DNA of 64,000 nucleotides from an uncultured Opitutaceae bacterium. GTDB lineage: Bacteria > Verrucomicrobiota > Verrucomicrobiia > Opitutales > Opitutaceae. Of the stretch, positions 52,141 to 63,097 are shown piece after piece (positions within the stretch are counted from its first letter, which is position 1; every line of letters begins with the position of its first letter). The stretch is taken from the NCBI GenBank assembly GCA_903890485.1, contig CAITBM010000034.1, forward strand, positions 1 to 64,000, in the 5' to 3' direction. The position numbers were made by a program, and so were the translations under genes. Under the pieces are notes generated by a model. It was not told where the DNA came from. It did no database searches and was given only the letters and a program-made list of their open reading frames with translations.

Positions 52141-53159
52141 TGCCCCAAAAACGGGCCCAAACCCCACCCATGTCGATTTCCCCCAGCAAGGCCAGGGCCC
52201 TCCTGAAGCGCATCCGGGGCCTGCGCATCCTCGTCATCGGCGACGTGATGCTCGACCATTACATCTGGGGCGACGCGACGCGCATCTCCCCCGAGGCCCC
52301 GGTTCCGGTCATCGACATCGCCCGCGACACGTGGACCGCGGGCGGAGCCGCAAACGTGGCGATCAACATCGCGGGCCTGGGCGCCCGATGCTCGGTCTTT
52401 GGGTTCATCGGCAACGACGTTGCCGGCACCCAGCTCCGCGAAATCCTGGGCTCAAAGGGGGTCGACGCCCTTTCGTCCTCGGGCAAGGGCATGACCATCG
52501 TGAAGACGCGCGTGATGGTGCAGCACCAGCAGCTCTGCCGGCTCGATAGGGAGTCTCCCGCCAAGGCCTACTCCGTGGACACCGCGGCGGCCGTTCGGGG
52601 CCTCTCCAAGGCGATCCGCGCAGCCGATGCCGTCGTCTTCTCCGATTACGCCAAGGGCCTGTTGACCGACGAACTGGTGGCCACGGTCACCGGGGCGGCG
52701 CGCGCCGCGGGCAAGTTCGTCGCCCTCGATCCGAAGCCCAAGAACCAGCTATCCTTCAAGGGCCTGGACCTGATGACCCCCAACAAGCGGGAAGCCCTGC
52801 AGTTGGCCGGCATCGAGTCGGCCCCCGGTGCTCCGTTTCCCGCCGCGGCCGTGTGCTCGAGGCTCCACGAAAAATACGGGACCCACTACATCGTCGTGAC
52901 CCTGGGCGAGGATGGGATGCTGCTCAGTTCCTCCGGGAAGGTCATCAAGACGATCCCCACCACCGCGCGTGAGATCTACGACGTCTCGGGCGCCGGCGAC
53001 ACGGCCCTCGCCTGCCTCGTCCTTGCGCTCACCTCGGGGGCGGGCCTTGAGGAGGCCGCGCATTTCGCCAACGCCGCGGCTGGAGTGGTCGTCGGCAAGC
53101 TCGGCACGGCGACCGTGAGCCCAAAGGAGATCCTCGACCACCTCTCCACCCTGCCGTGA
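52140..53159 (+). CDS. hldA: D-glycero-beta-D-manno-heptose 7-phosphate kinase-like (HldE kinase domain alone)
   Basis: PfkB-family sugar kinase for the ADP-heptose pathway of LPS. The 339-residue protein has GDVMLDHYIWGDATRISPEA with PVPVID following, GGAANVAINIAGLG, and the ATP/anion-hole signature YDVSGAGDTALACL. This matches the N-terminal half of HldE; the C-terminal cytidylyltransferase-like half (adenylyltransferase) is absent. The ATG at 52140 has GGGAG at -9 and overlaps the M24 stop; an internal ATG at 52170 is less likely. Coupled by GTGA to the heptose phosphatase gene. Confidence 0.85.
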   Translation: MPQKRAQTPPMSISPSKARALLKRIRGLRILVIGDVMLDHYIWGDATRISPEAPVPVIDIARDTWTAGGAANVAINIAGLGARCSVFGFIGNDVAGTQLREILGSKGVDALSSSGKGMTIVKTRVMVQHQQLCRLDRESPAKAYSVDTAAAVRGLSKAIRAADAVVFSDYAKGLLTDELVATVTGAARAAGKFVALDPKPKNQLSFKGLDLMTPNKREALQLAGIESAPGAPFPAAAVCSRLHEKYGTHYIVVTLGEDGMLLSSSGKVIKTIPTTAREIYDVSGAGDTALACLVLALTSGAGLEEAAHFANAAAGVVVGKLGTATVSPKEILDHLSTLP

Positions 53160-53686
53160 ACCGGGCGCTCTTCCTAGACCGGGACGGGACCCTGATCATC
53201 GACAAGGTCTACCTTTCCGATCCCGCGGGGGTTGAGCTCATCCGGGGCGCCGCTGAGGGGCTCAGCCGGGCGCGATCCCTGGGCTTCAAGATCTTCCTCC
53301 TCACTAACCAGTCCGGAATCGGCCGCGGCCTTCATTCAATCGAGGATACCCATCGGGTGAACGCCCGCATGGAGGAGCTCCTGGGCCTGCCCAAGCCGGT
53401 CTTTGACGAGATCTGCATCGCCCCGGAGGCCCCGGGCCAGCCGTCGGCCTACCGGAAGCCCTCGCCGCGGTTCATCCTGGAAAAAATCCAGCAGCACGAA
53501 CTGGATCCGGCCTCCTGCTTCATGGTGGGCGACGCCCCGGCCGACATCGGCGCCGCCCTGGCAGCCGGGATCCACGCCGCCGCGGTGCGGACCGGCAAGG
53601 TTCCCCCGGATGCGATCCCCGAGGTGGCTTCAGGCAAGGTGCCCGTCTTCGAGGACTTCGGTGCGTTTGCGGTGACGCTGCGATGA
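53156..53686 (+). CDS. gmhB: D,D-heptose 1,7-bisphosphate phosphatase-like HAD enzyme
   Basis: HAD-superfamily phosphatase that removes the C7 phosphate in the same ADP-heptose pathway. The 176-residue protein has the nucleophile motif ALFLDRDGTLIIDKVYL (DxD), LTNQSGIGRGL, and CFMVGDAPADIGAALAAG as motif IV. The usual zinc-binding Cys/His of GmhB is only partly visible (CIAPEAP). The start is GTG at 53156 inside the GTGA overlap with the kinase gene. The adenylyltransferase for the next step is not in the window. Confidence 0.85.
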   Translation: MNRALFLDRDGTLIIDKVYLSDPAGVELIRGAAEGLSRARSLGFKIFLLTNQSGIGRGLHSIEDTHRVNARMEELLGLPKPVFDEICIAPEAPGQPSAYRKPSPRFILEKIQQHELDPASCFMVGDAPADIGAALAAGIHAAAVRTGKVPPDAIPEVASGKVPVFEDFGAFAVTLR

Positions 53687-54432
53687 AGCGGCGCCTGGAC
53701 GAGATCCTTGTCGACCGCGGACTCGCCGAGTCGAGGACCCAGGCAAAGGCGCTCATCATGTCGGGCCGGGTCTTCAGCGGCACCGAGCGCCTGGATAAGC
53801 CCGGCCGGGAGTACCCCGATGACAAGGCCCTGAGCGTCGTCCAGCCGCCCCGTTTCGTGAGCCGTGGAGGCGAGAAGCTGGAAGCGGCCATCTCAGCGTA
53901 CGCTGTGGAGCTGAAAGGGGCCCACGTGCTCGACGTCGGCGCCTCGACGGGGGGATTCACCGACTGCGTCCTCCAGGCCGGCGCCGCTTCCGTCGTCTGC
54001 GTGGACGTGGGCCGGGCCCAGCTTCACCCGAGAATTTTGGCCGACCCACGAGTCTCCAACATCGAGAAGCTCAACGCCCGGTCGATAACCGCCGACCAGC
54101 TGCCGCGCGCTGAGTTCGACGCCGTCGTGATGGACCTCTCGTTCATCTCGCTTAAATCCGTGCTGCCCGCCGTCTGGCCGCTCCTGCGAAAGGGAGGAAC
54201 GCTGGTGGCCCTCGTCAAGCCGCAGTTCGAGGCGGGCAAGGCGGAGGCCGACAAGGGCCGCGGCGTGATCCGGGACAGGGCCGTGCAGCAGTCCGTTCTC
54301 GAGTCGGTGCGCGACTTCGCGCTCGAGCGCCTTCCCGGCGCGGCGCTTGTCGGAACCATGGACTCGCCCATCGAGGGGGCCGACGGGAACCGGGAATTCC
54401 TGTTGTGCCTTAGGCGATCGGTGGCACCTTAG
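53683..54432 (+). CDS. tlyA: TlyA-family rRNA 2'-O-methyltransferase
   Basis: S-adenosylmethionine-dependent ribose methyltransferase (16S C1409 and 23S C1920 in mycobacteria) with a proposed hemolysin role in some pathogens. The 249-residue protein has an N-terminal S4 domain (RRLDEILVDRGLAESRTQAK) and a Rossmann methyltransferase fold (HVLDVGASTGGFTDCVLQ, MDLSFISLKSVL, LVALVKPQFE) with the K-D-K-E set mostly visible. The ATG overlaps the gmhB stop (ATGA). Not evidence of pathogenicity. Confidence 0.92.
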   Translation: MKRRLDEILVDRGLAESRTQAKALIMSGRVFSGTERLDKPGREYPDDKALSVVQPPRFVSRGGEKLEAAISAYAVELKGAHVLDVGASTGGFTDCVLQAGAASVVCVDVGRAQLHPRILADPRVSNIEKLNARSITADQLPRAEFDAVVMDLSFISLKSVLPAVWPLLRKGGTLVALVKPQFEAGKAEADKGRGVIRDRAVQQSVLESVRDFALERLPGAALVGTMDSPIEGADGNREFLLCLRRSVAP

Positions 54433-54454
54433 GTTGCCTAGCCCAGGCACAGCA

Positions 54455-55290
54455 ATGAAGCCCATCCGATCGCTCGCATTCGTGATCAACGCCGAAAAGC
54501 TCGGCGCGGTGGACCTCGCCCGGTCCCTGGTCTCCGCGGCGAGGGCGAAAGGGGTCCGCCTGAAGGAGACCACCCGGTTCCCCTTGCGCCGGGGATTCCT
54601 GAAGGGCTGGGACGCCTGCTGCGTGATCGGCGGGGATGGGACCCTCCTCGGCGTGGCCCGCGAGGCCGCCGAGCAGCAGGTGCCCATCATCGGGGTCAAC
54701 CGGGGCAGCCTGGGTTTCCTGACGACCTTCTCCCCGGACGAGGCCAAGATGGAGTTCGACGAGATCCTGAAGGGTTCGTTCGGGGTCGACCGCAGGGCCA
54801 TGCTCGAGTGCGTGATCGAGCGGGGCAGCGGGACCCATGCCCTGAACGACGTCCTGATCAAGACCGAGCTCGGCACGGGCCTTGTGCACCTGGAGGTGTT
54901 TGCCGACGGGGAGCTGGTGACGGACTACCTGTGCGACGGACTCATTTTCTCCACGGCCACCGGTTCCACCGCCTACAACCTCTCGGCGGGCGGCCCGATC
55001 ATCCACCCGGCTGCCAACGTGATCGCGATGACGCCGATCTGCCCCCACACCCTGACCAACCGCTCGATCATCTTCCGGGACACCGTGAAACTGCGCGTCT
55101 TCAACCGCACGGCGGGAACCCGGGTCCTGGTCTGCGTGGACGGCCAGGTCGAGCTGAAGGCCTCGACCGACCAGCCGATCACCATCTCGATCGCCGACAT
55201 CCGGCTGCCCCTGGCCCAGCAGAAGGGCTACTCGCACTTCGCGGTCGTGCGGACGAAGCTCAAGTGGAGCGGCGGCGCCGCCGAGCGCCG

Positions 55291-55294
<4 letters not shown>
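54455..55294 (+). CDS. nadK: NAD kinase
   Basis: Phosphorylates NAD to NADP. The 279-residue protein has GGDGTLLGVAREA, the HALNDVLIKTELG region and CDGLIFSTATGSTAYNLSAGG, all family hallmarks. It starts at the ATG 54455, 22 bases after tlyA. Its stop TAG shares CTAG (55291-55294) with the convergent M16 protease gene. It ends the plus-strand M24-hldA-gmhB-tlyA-nadK series, which is probably one transcript. Confidence 0.95.
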
Positions 55295-57858
<2,564 letters not shown>

Positions 57859-57870
57859 CAAAAGGCGGCC

Positions 57871-58308
57871 TTAGGCGGACCCCACCGCCTCGGCGGTGGA
57901 GGTTCCGCGGGGACGCTTCGTGGGCAGAAACGGCTTAACGAACACGTCGTCAAACTGGTAGATATCCGCGAAATCTTCGCGGCGATCGTTCTCGGTTTTG
58001 CTGAAGGCGTTATACTCAATAAGGTTAAATACGATCTCGCCGAAGTCCTTGCACCGGTTCACCCCCCAGGAGTTGAGGACGGTCTTCGTGAGCGGCCCGA
58101 ATTGCTCGAGGGCATAGATCCTCAATCCATCGAGAAGCTCGGGACCGGTGACGTGCCGGGACTTGCCCGTCCGGGAGGCGTCCTTCTTGCGGATCTCCTT
58201 GACGGTGTGGTCCAAGCCGAGCCTCACAAAATCGTAGGCCTTCTTGTCGAACCGGGTGTCTTCTTTGCAGATGAGCGCAACAATGCGCGGAAAATCCGAA
58301 TCTTGCAT
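57871..58308 (-). CDS. Minf_1886-type PVC-restricted protein
   Basis: 145 residues with the features I associate with the Minf_1886 family, seen in Verrucomicrobia and Planctomycetes: FPRIVALICKEDTRFDKKAY, DHTVKEIRKKD, HVTGPELLDGLRIYALEQFG, then VLNSWGVNRCKDFGEIVFNL. No function is known. It begins at the ATG 58306-58308 and precedes the M16 gene by 12 bases, so the two are likely co-transcribed. This is the main lineage clue in the window, although the family match is from memory and needs a search. Confidence 0.75.
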   Translation of the reverse strand: MQDSDFPRIVALICKEDTRFDKKAYDFVRLGLDHTVKEIRKKDASRTGKSRHVTGPELLDGLRIYALEQFGPLTKTVLNSWGVNRCKDFGEIVFNLIEYNAFSKTENDRREDFADIYQFDDVFVKPFLPTKRPRGTSTAEAVGSA

Positions 58309-58454
58309 GTCTAAGCGGTCACGTTGGCAGTCTCCGCGGTGGGGCGCAACATTAGGGTGTAAATGCACTCTATCTGCGTCAATCAGGGCAAGTTGCAAAA
58401 GAATCGCTTCTGGGCTCGCAAAATGTGACGTTTATCAACACTCTTTCCCGAACA

Positions 58455-58988
58455 ATGATCGCCTCCACCCAGACCAACCACCCCATCGCAGGGGTCAAAA
58501 ATGGTAAGGACCAGAGTCCTGTCGAAATCGCTTGTTACAAGTTGAAGGAGGCCGGGCTGAGGATCACCCAGCCCCGCGTCGCGATTCTAGCTGCCCTGAT
58601 CAAGGCTGGGCACCCGACGAGCATTGATGCGCTCCACAGCGAGCTCGGGCCGAAGTCCTGCGACATCGTCACCGTTTACCGATGTATGGCGGCCTTCGAG
58701 TCGATCGGCCTTGTCCGCAGGGCCTTCCTGATCAACGGAACGAGCCTCTACGAAATCAACCTGGGAGACCCGAACCGCTATCACGTCGTCTGCAAGGAGA
58801 CCAACCAGGTCCAGGAGCTCGATGCCGCCTCGGCGGACGAGCTTCGGCGGGCCGTGCAGCTGGTCGAAGACTCGCTCCGCGCGCAGGGCTTCTCCGACGT
58901 CGGCCACATCGTCGAATTCTTTGTCAAGTCGCCGACCGTGAGCCGCACCCACGCCGAGGTGTCGGTGCCGGCCGTGCCCGTCTCCTGA
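58455..58988 (+). CDS. Fur-family regulator lacking the usual zinc Cys pairs
   Basis: Winged-helix transcription factor of 177 residues. The DNA-binding part is typical (KEAGLRITQPRVAILAAL, then SCDIVTVYRCMAAFESIGLV). The dimer domain keeps an H/C pair in RYHVVCKETNQVQELD and a His in FSDVGHIVEFFVK, but neither CxxC motif that binds structural zinc is present. The metal or signal sensed is therefore unclear. It is followed by a superoxide dismutase gene on the opposite strand 18 bases away. The start is ATG at 58455; a GTG at 58425 is possible. Confidence 0.85.
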   Translation: MIASTQTNHPIAGVKNGKDQSPVEIACYKLKEAGLRITQPRVAILAALIKAGHPTSIDALHSELGPKSCDIVTVYRCMAAFESIGLVRRAFLINGTSLYEINLGDPNRYHVVCKETNQVQELDAASADELRRAVQLVEDSLRAQGFSDVGHIVEFFVKSPTVSRTHAEVSVPAVPVS

Positions 58989-59006
58989 CGGCGCCAGGGC
59001 CGGGGT

Positions 59007-59756
59007 TTAGGCCTTGGCCGGGGCCGAGGAAACGGCGGATGCGTAGTTGCGCCCCGCCTGCTCCCAGTCGACCGCGCTCCAGAAAGCAGCCACGTAGTCG
59101 GCGCGCAGGTTCTGGTGCTTGAGGTAATAGGCGTGCTCCCAGACGTCGATCCCCAGGATTGGAACCGAGCCGTCGGTGATCGGCGAGTCCTGGTTGGCCG
59201 TGGAGTGGACGGAGAGAGTCCCGGCCTTTAAGGACAGCCAGGCCCACCCGCTTCCAAAGCGCTTGAGCGCTGCGTCGTTCACCTTGGTGCGGAGGACCTC
59301 CGTCGAGCCGAAGGCTTTCGTTATCGCGGCCGCCAGGTCCCCGGTCGGCTCGCCCCCACCCTTCGGTGAGAGGATCTTCCAGAAGAAGCTGTGATTGACG
59401 TGGCCCCCGACGTTGTTGCGGAGCGCCGTGCGCAGGGGCTCGTCGATCGCGGTTAGATTTGAGAGGATCTCCTCGGCGGTCATCTGGGCGAGCGCCGGAT
59501 GGGCCTCAAGGGCCTTGTTCGCGTTCTTGATGTACGCGGCGTGGTGCTTGGAGTGGTGGATCTCCATCGTCTGCGCGTCGATATGGGGCTCGAGGGCGCC
59601 GTAGGGGTAGCCGAGTTCGGGGAGCACGAAAGGTTGCTTTGTCCGGCTCGTTCCCAGGGGGAGCACCGCTTCCGCCCCCCGAAGCCCGGGAATCGCGCCC
59701 AGCCCGACCAGAGCTGCACCGCCGCCGATTACCTTGATAGCATCGCGTCTCGTCAT
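59007..59756 (-). CDS. Mn-type superoxide dismutase with Tat-like signal
   Basis: Destroys superoxide. The 249-residue protein begins with a twin-arginine signal ([20 protein letters not shown]), so it is probably exported, rare for a SodA/B-type enzyme. Mature part: [17 protein letters not shown] with the first metal His, [10 protein letters not shown] with the second, GSGWAWL and [13 protein letters not shown] with the Asp and third His. The Gly in GGHVNH and the Gln in TANQDSPI are the pattern of Mn-dependent forms. The start at 59754-59756 gives the signal; readings further upstream are not family-like. It is convergent with the Fur-like gene. Confidence 0.87.
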   Translation of the reverse strand: MTRRDAIKVIGGGAALVGLGAIPGLRGAEAVLPLGTSRTKQPFVLPELGYPYGALEPHIDAQTMEIHHSKHHAAYIKNANKALEAHPALAQMTAEEILSNLTAIDEPLRTALRNNVGGHVNHSFFWKILSPKGGGEPTGDLAAAITKAFGSTEVLRTKVNDAALKRFGSGWAWLSLKAGTLSVHSTANQDSPITDGSVPILGIDVWEHAYYLKHQNLRADYVAAFWSAVDWEQAGRNYASAVSSAPAKA

Positions 59757-59850
59757 GGCGGCCACCGTAACCCAAAGGGTTGCCGTGGCAAGTCTCGGTG
59801 GGGTTTTGCCGCCCCATGGGGGCACGCGGCCCCTTCAAAGTGGCGACGGA

Positions 59851-61296
59851 CTATCCGGCCAGGAGCCGCCTGAGGGTCTCATCCACCCGCTTGGGGTCGG
59901 CCTTGCCCTTCGCCTGGCGCATCACCGGTCCCTTGAACGCGTTCAGCGCGCTCTCCTTGCCCCCCTTGTAATCCGCGACCGACTTCGGGTTGGCGGCGAT
60001 CGCCTCGGCGCACCACCGCTCCAGGTCCTCGAGGTTGGTCTCGGCCTTAAGCCCACGGCGTGCGACAACCGCCTCGGGCAGGTCCCCCGTGTTGAACATG
60101 TCGACGAAGACCTCCTTGGCTGCATTGCTGAGGATCGTGCCCTCCTCGACCAGCTTGACCAGGCCGGCCACATGCACCGGCTTCACCTTGGACTCCGAGA
60201 GGCTCTTCTTCGCCGCGCCCAATTCCCGGAGCAGGTCGTTCGTGATCCAGTTGCCCGCGGCCTGGGCCTTCCCGGAAAGGCGGGCAGCCTCCTCGAAGTA
60301 GTCGCCGAGGTCGCGGTCCGGCACGAGCACCGAGGTGATGGTATAAGGGATTCCGTACTCCGCCTGGAGGCGCCTCTGCCGGTCGAACGGCAGCTCGGGG
60401 CAGGTCGCCCGGATCGAGTCCTTCCACCGCTGGTCGACCTCGACCGGCATCAGGTCCGGATCGGGGAAGTAGCGGTAGTCGTGCGCCATCTCCTTTGAGC
60501 GGAGCGACTGCGACGTGCCGGTCTGGCCGTCATAGTCGCGGGTCTCCTGGACAATCTTCCCACCGGACTCGAGGACCGCCGTCTGCCGGCGGATCTCGTG
60601 GGCGATGCCGTCTCGGACAAAGGAGAACGAGTTCAAGTTCTTCAGCTCAACCTTGGTGCCCAGCGCCGCCTGGCCGACGGGGCGGATCGAAATGTTGGCG
60701 TCGCAGCGCAACTGGCCCTTCTCCATGTCGCAGTCGGAAATCCCGCCGTAGATCATGACCGTCTTAAGCGCAGTCAGGTAGGCGAAGGCTTCGTCGGCGC
60801 TGCGGATCACCGGCTCGGAAACGATCTCCATCAGGGGGGTGCCGGCGCGGTTGAAGTCCACAAGGGACGCCCCGTCGCCGTGGTTCAGCTTGCCGACGTC
60901 CTCCTCAAGGTGGATGCGCGTGAGGGCGACGCTCTTGTGCTCCCCCATGATGTTCCGCGCCGGACCCGGAAGCTCGATCTCGACCGAGCCCCCCTTGCAG
61001 ATCGGCTGGTCGTATTGGGATATCTGGTAGTTCTTCGGCGAATCCGGGTAGAAATAGTTCTTCCGGTCCCACTTGCACACAGGGGCGATCTCGCAGCCCA
61101 GGAGGAGCCCCGCCTTGATGATCTTGTCCAGCGCGTCCTTGTTCATGACCGGCAGCGTCCCGGGGAGGGCGAGGACGACGGGGTCGGTGAGGGTGTTCTC
61201 GGGGTGCCCGTAGCCGGCCGCGGCCCGGGTGAACATCTTGGACCGGGTCTTGAGCTGCACGTGCACCTCTAGACCTATGACGGCTTCGTAGGTCAT
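59851..61296 (-). CDS. gatB: Asp-tRNA(Asn)/Glu-tRNA(Gln) amidotransferase subunit B
   Basis: tRNA-binding subunit of the transamidase that makes Gln-tRNA(Gln) or Asn-tRNA(Asn). The 481-residue protein has the N-terminus [20 protein letters not shown] and [35 protein letters not shown] and the C-terminal YqeY-like helical tail (to [18 protein letters not shown]) follow. It overlaps gatA by four bases (61293-61296). The presence of GatCAB suggests that GlnRS or AsnRS is missing or limited, an inference. Confidence 0.95.
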   Translation of the reverse strand: MTYEAVIGLEVHVQLKTRSKMFTRAAAGYGHPENTLTDPVVLALPGTLPVMNKDALDKIIKAGLLLGCEIAPVCKWDRKNYFYPDSPKNYQISQYDQPICKGGSVEIELPGPARNIMGEHKSVALTRIHLEEDVGKLNHGDGASLVDFNRAGTPLMEIVSEPVIRSADEAFAYLTALKTVMIYGGISDCDMEKGQLRCDANISIRPVGQAALGTKVELKNLNSFSFVRDGIAHEIRRQTAVLESGGKIVQETRDYDGQTGTSQSLRSKEMAHDYRYFPDPDLMPVEVDQRWKDSIRATCPELPFDRQRRLQAEYGIPYTITSVLVPDRDLGDYFEEAARLSGKAQAAGNWITNDLLRELGAAKKSLSESKVKPVHVAGLVKLVEEGTILSNAAKEVFVDMFNTGDLPEAVVARRGLKAETNLEDLERWCAEAIAANPKSVADYKGGKESALNAFKGPVMRQAKGKADPKRVDETLRRLLAG

Positions 61297-62780
61297 AGCT
61301 TGGGAAACTGCATGCGCCAGGTGTTGCGCTCCTCATAGGCGCGGGCAACCGCGAGGAGCTCGGTCTCCCTGAAGGGCTGGCCGATGATCTGGAGCCCGAT
61401 GGGCAGGCCCGAGCTCGTGAACCCGCAGGGGATGCTGATGCCCGGAAGGCCGGCCAGGTTCACCCCGATCGTGTAGATGTCGTTAAGGTACATCGCCAGG
61501 GGGTTCGCAGCCTTCTCGCCCTTCTTGAAGGCCGGGGTCGGCGAGGTCGGGGTGACGATAGCATCGACCTGCTTGTAGGCCTCGAGAAAGTCCCGCCGGA
61601 TAAGGGTGCGCACCTTCTGGGCCCGCAGGTAGTAGGCGTCGTAGTAGCCGCTCGACAGCACGTAGGTCCCCAGGATGATGCGCCGCTTGACCTCGGGGCC
61701 AAAGCCCTCCGCCCGCGACTTGAAATAGAGGTCCAGGGCGTCCTTCGCGTCCTTTGAGCGGTGGCCGTAGCGCACTCCGTCAAACCGCGCCAGGTTCGAG
61801 GAGCACTCGGCCGTCGCGATGATGTAGTAGGCCCCGACCGCGTATTTGGTGTGCGGCAGCGACACCTCGTGGATCTCGCAGCCGAGCTTCTTGTACTCGC
61901 CGATCGCCGCCTGGACCGAGGCCTCAACCTCCGGGTCAAGTCCCTCGCCAAAATACTCCTTCGGGATCCCGAGCTTCCATTTGCGGCCCGACTTCACGAG
62001 CTCGGCCATGCCCCGCGCGTAGTGGGGAACCTCCAGCTTGAGGGACGTGGAGTCCTTCGGATCGTGGCCCGAGATCGCCTCCAGGACCGTGGCCGCGTCC
62101 TCGACGGAGCGCGCGAACGGCCCAATCTGGTCCAGGGACGAGGCAAACGCGATCAGCCCGTATCGCGACACCCGCCCATACGAGGGCTTAAGGCCGACGA
62201 TGTTGCAGAGCGCCGCGGGCTGTCGGATCGAGCCGCCGGTGTCCGAGCCCAGCGACGCGATGGCCTCGCCCGCCGCGACCGCCGCCGCGCTCCCGCCCGA
62301 GGAGCCGCCCGGCACGCGCGTGAGGTCCCAGGGGTTCGAGGTGACGCCAAAGGCGGAATTCTCCGTGGAGCTGCCCATGGCGAACTCGTCCAGGTTAAGG
62401 CGCCCCCAGCAGATCGCGCCGGCGGCCTTCAGCTTGCCGGTCACGGTCGCGTCGTACGGGGAGACAAAGTTCTCCAGCATGCGGCTGGAGGCGGTCAAGG
62501 GCTGCCCGGCGACCGAGATCACGTCCTTGATGCCGATCGGGATGCCCTCGAGAGCGGGGACGGCGGAGCCCGTGGCCTTCGCCCTGGCACGCCGCTGGTC
62601 GGACGCCGCCGCCTGCGCGAGCGCATCGGCCTCGTCCATCGAGTTGAAGGCGTGGACCCTGGGCTCAACCTGCCGCGTCCGCTCGGCGACGCTCTTCATG
62701 AGCTCAACGGCCGAGACCTCGCCCCTGGCGAGCATCTGCGAGAGTTCCGAAGCGGGCCTGTTGTAGAGTTCCTGGGACAC
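61293..62780 (-). CDS. gatA: Asp-tRNA(Asn)/Glu-tRNA(Gln) amidotransferase subunit A
   Basis: Glutaminase/amidase subunit. The 495-residue protein has the amidase-signature catalytic Lys in GIPIGIKDVISVAGQ, and the Gly/Ser-rich GGSSGGSAAAVAAGEAIASL with GSDTGGSIRQPAAL containing the catalytic Ser pair. The start is GTG at 62778-62780; longer readings upstream run into gatC and are low-complexity. It sits between gatC and gatB in a tight operon. Confidence 0.95.
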   Translation of the reverse strand: MSQELYNRPASELSQMLARGEVSAVELMKSVAERTRQVEPRVHAFNSMDEADALAQAAASDQRRARAKATGSAVPALEGIPIGIKDVISVAGQPLTASSRMLENFVSPYDATVTGKLKAAGAICWGRLNLDEFAMGSSTENSAFGVTSNPWDLTRVPGGSSGGSAAAVAAGEAIASLGSDTGGSIRQPAALCNIVGLKPSYGRVSRYGLIAFASSLDQIGPFARSVEDAATVLEAISGHDPKDSTSLKLEVPHYARGMAELVKSGRKWKLGIPKEYFGEGLDPEVEASVQAAIGEYKKLGCEIHEVSLPHTKYAVGAYYIIATAECSSNLARFDGVRYGHRSKDAKDALDLYFKSRAEGFGPEVKRRIILGTYVLSSGYYDAYYLRAQKVRTLIRRDFLEAYKQVDAIVTPTSPTPAFKKGEKAANPLAMYLNDIYTIGVNLAGLPGISIPCGFTSSGLPIGLQIIGQPFRETELLAVARAYEERNTWRMQFPKL

Positions 62781-62800
62781 GGTTGGGCGCAAGGGGGGGG

Positions 62801-63091
62801 TTATTCCACCACTTTCGGGACCACGAACATGTTGTCGCGCTTCTCCGGGGCGTTGCGAAGGGCGTCCTCGACCGAGAGCCCGGCCTCTGGCACGTCCTCT
62901 GCCCACACGTTGACGACCGGGAAGGCGTGGGCGGTGGGCTCCACGCCCTCGACGTTCACCTCGTTGAGCTGCGCTATGTACGTGAGGACATCCCCCAGCT
63001 GGGAGGCGAAACGGGCCTTCTCCTCCTCGGTCAGGTTGATCCGGGCAAGGTTGGCCACGTGGTCCAGATTGAAGTCTTCGGGCTTGGGCAC
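62801..63091 (-). CDS. gatC: Asp-tRNA(Asn)/Glu-tRNA(Gln) amidotransferase subunit C
   Basis: Small stabilising subunit of the GatCAB complex. The 96-residue protein has DFNLDHVANLARINLTEEEK, then LGDVLTYIAQLNEVNVEGVE with TAHAFPVVNVWAEDVPE and a C-terminal NMFVVPKVVE, all family-typical. The start is GTG at 63089-63091. It lies 6 bases after pheT and 20 bases before gatA, so pheT-gatC-gatA-gatB is probably one transcript. Confidence 0.95.
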   Translation of the reverse strand: MPKPEDFNLDHVANLARINLTEEEKARFASQLGDVLTYIAQLNEVNVEGVEPTAHAFPVVNVWAEDVPEAGLSVEDALRNAPEKRDNMFVVPKVVE

Positions 63092-63097
63092 GGTGTT

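Noticed and set aside
53683-54432. Hemolysin activity suggested by the TlyA name
   Set aside because: The sequence supports an rRNA methyltransferase; hemolysis is reported only for some family members and nothing here supports it.
58395-58423. Repeated GCAAAA as a possible operator before the Fur-like gene
   Set aside because: Only six bases repeat directly and no dyad symmetry typical of Fur boxes is seen; too weak to report as a site.
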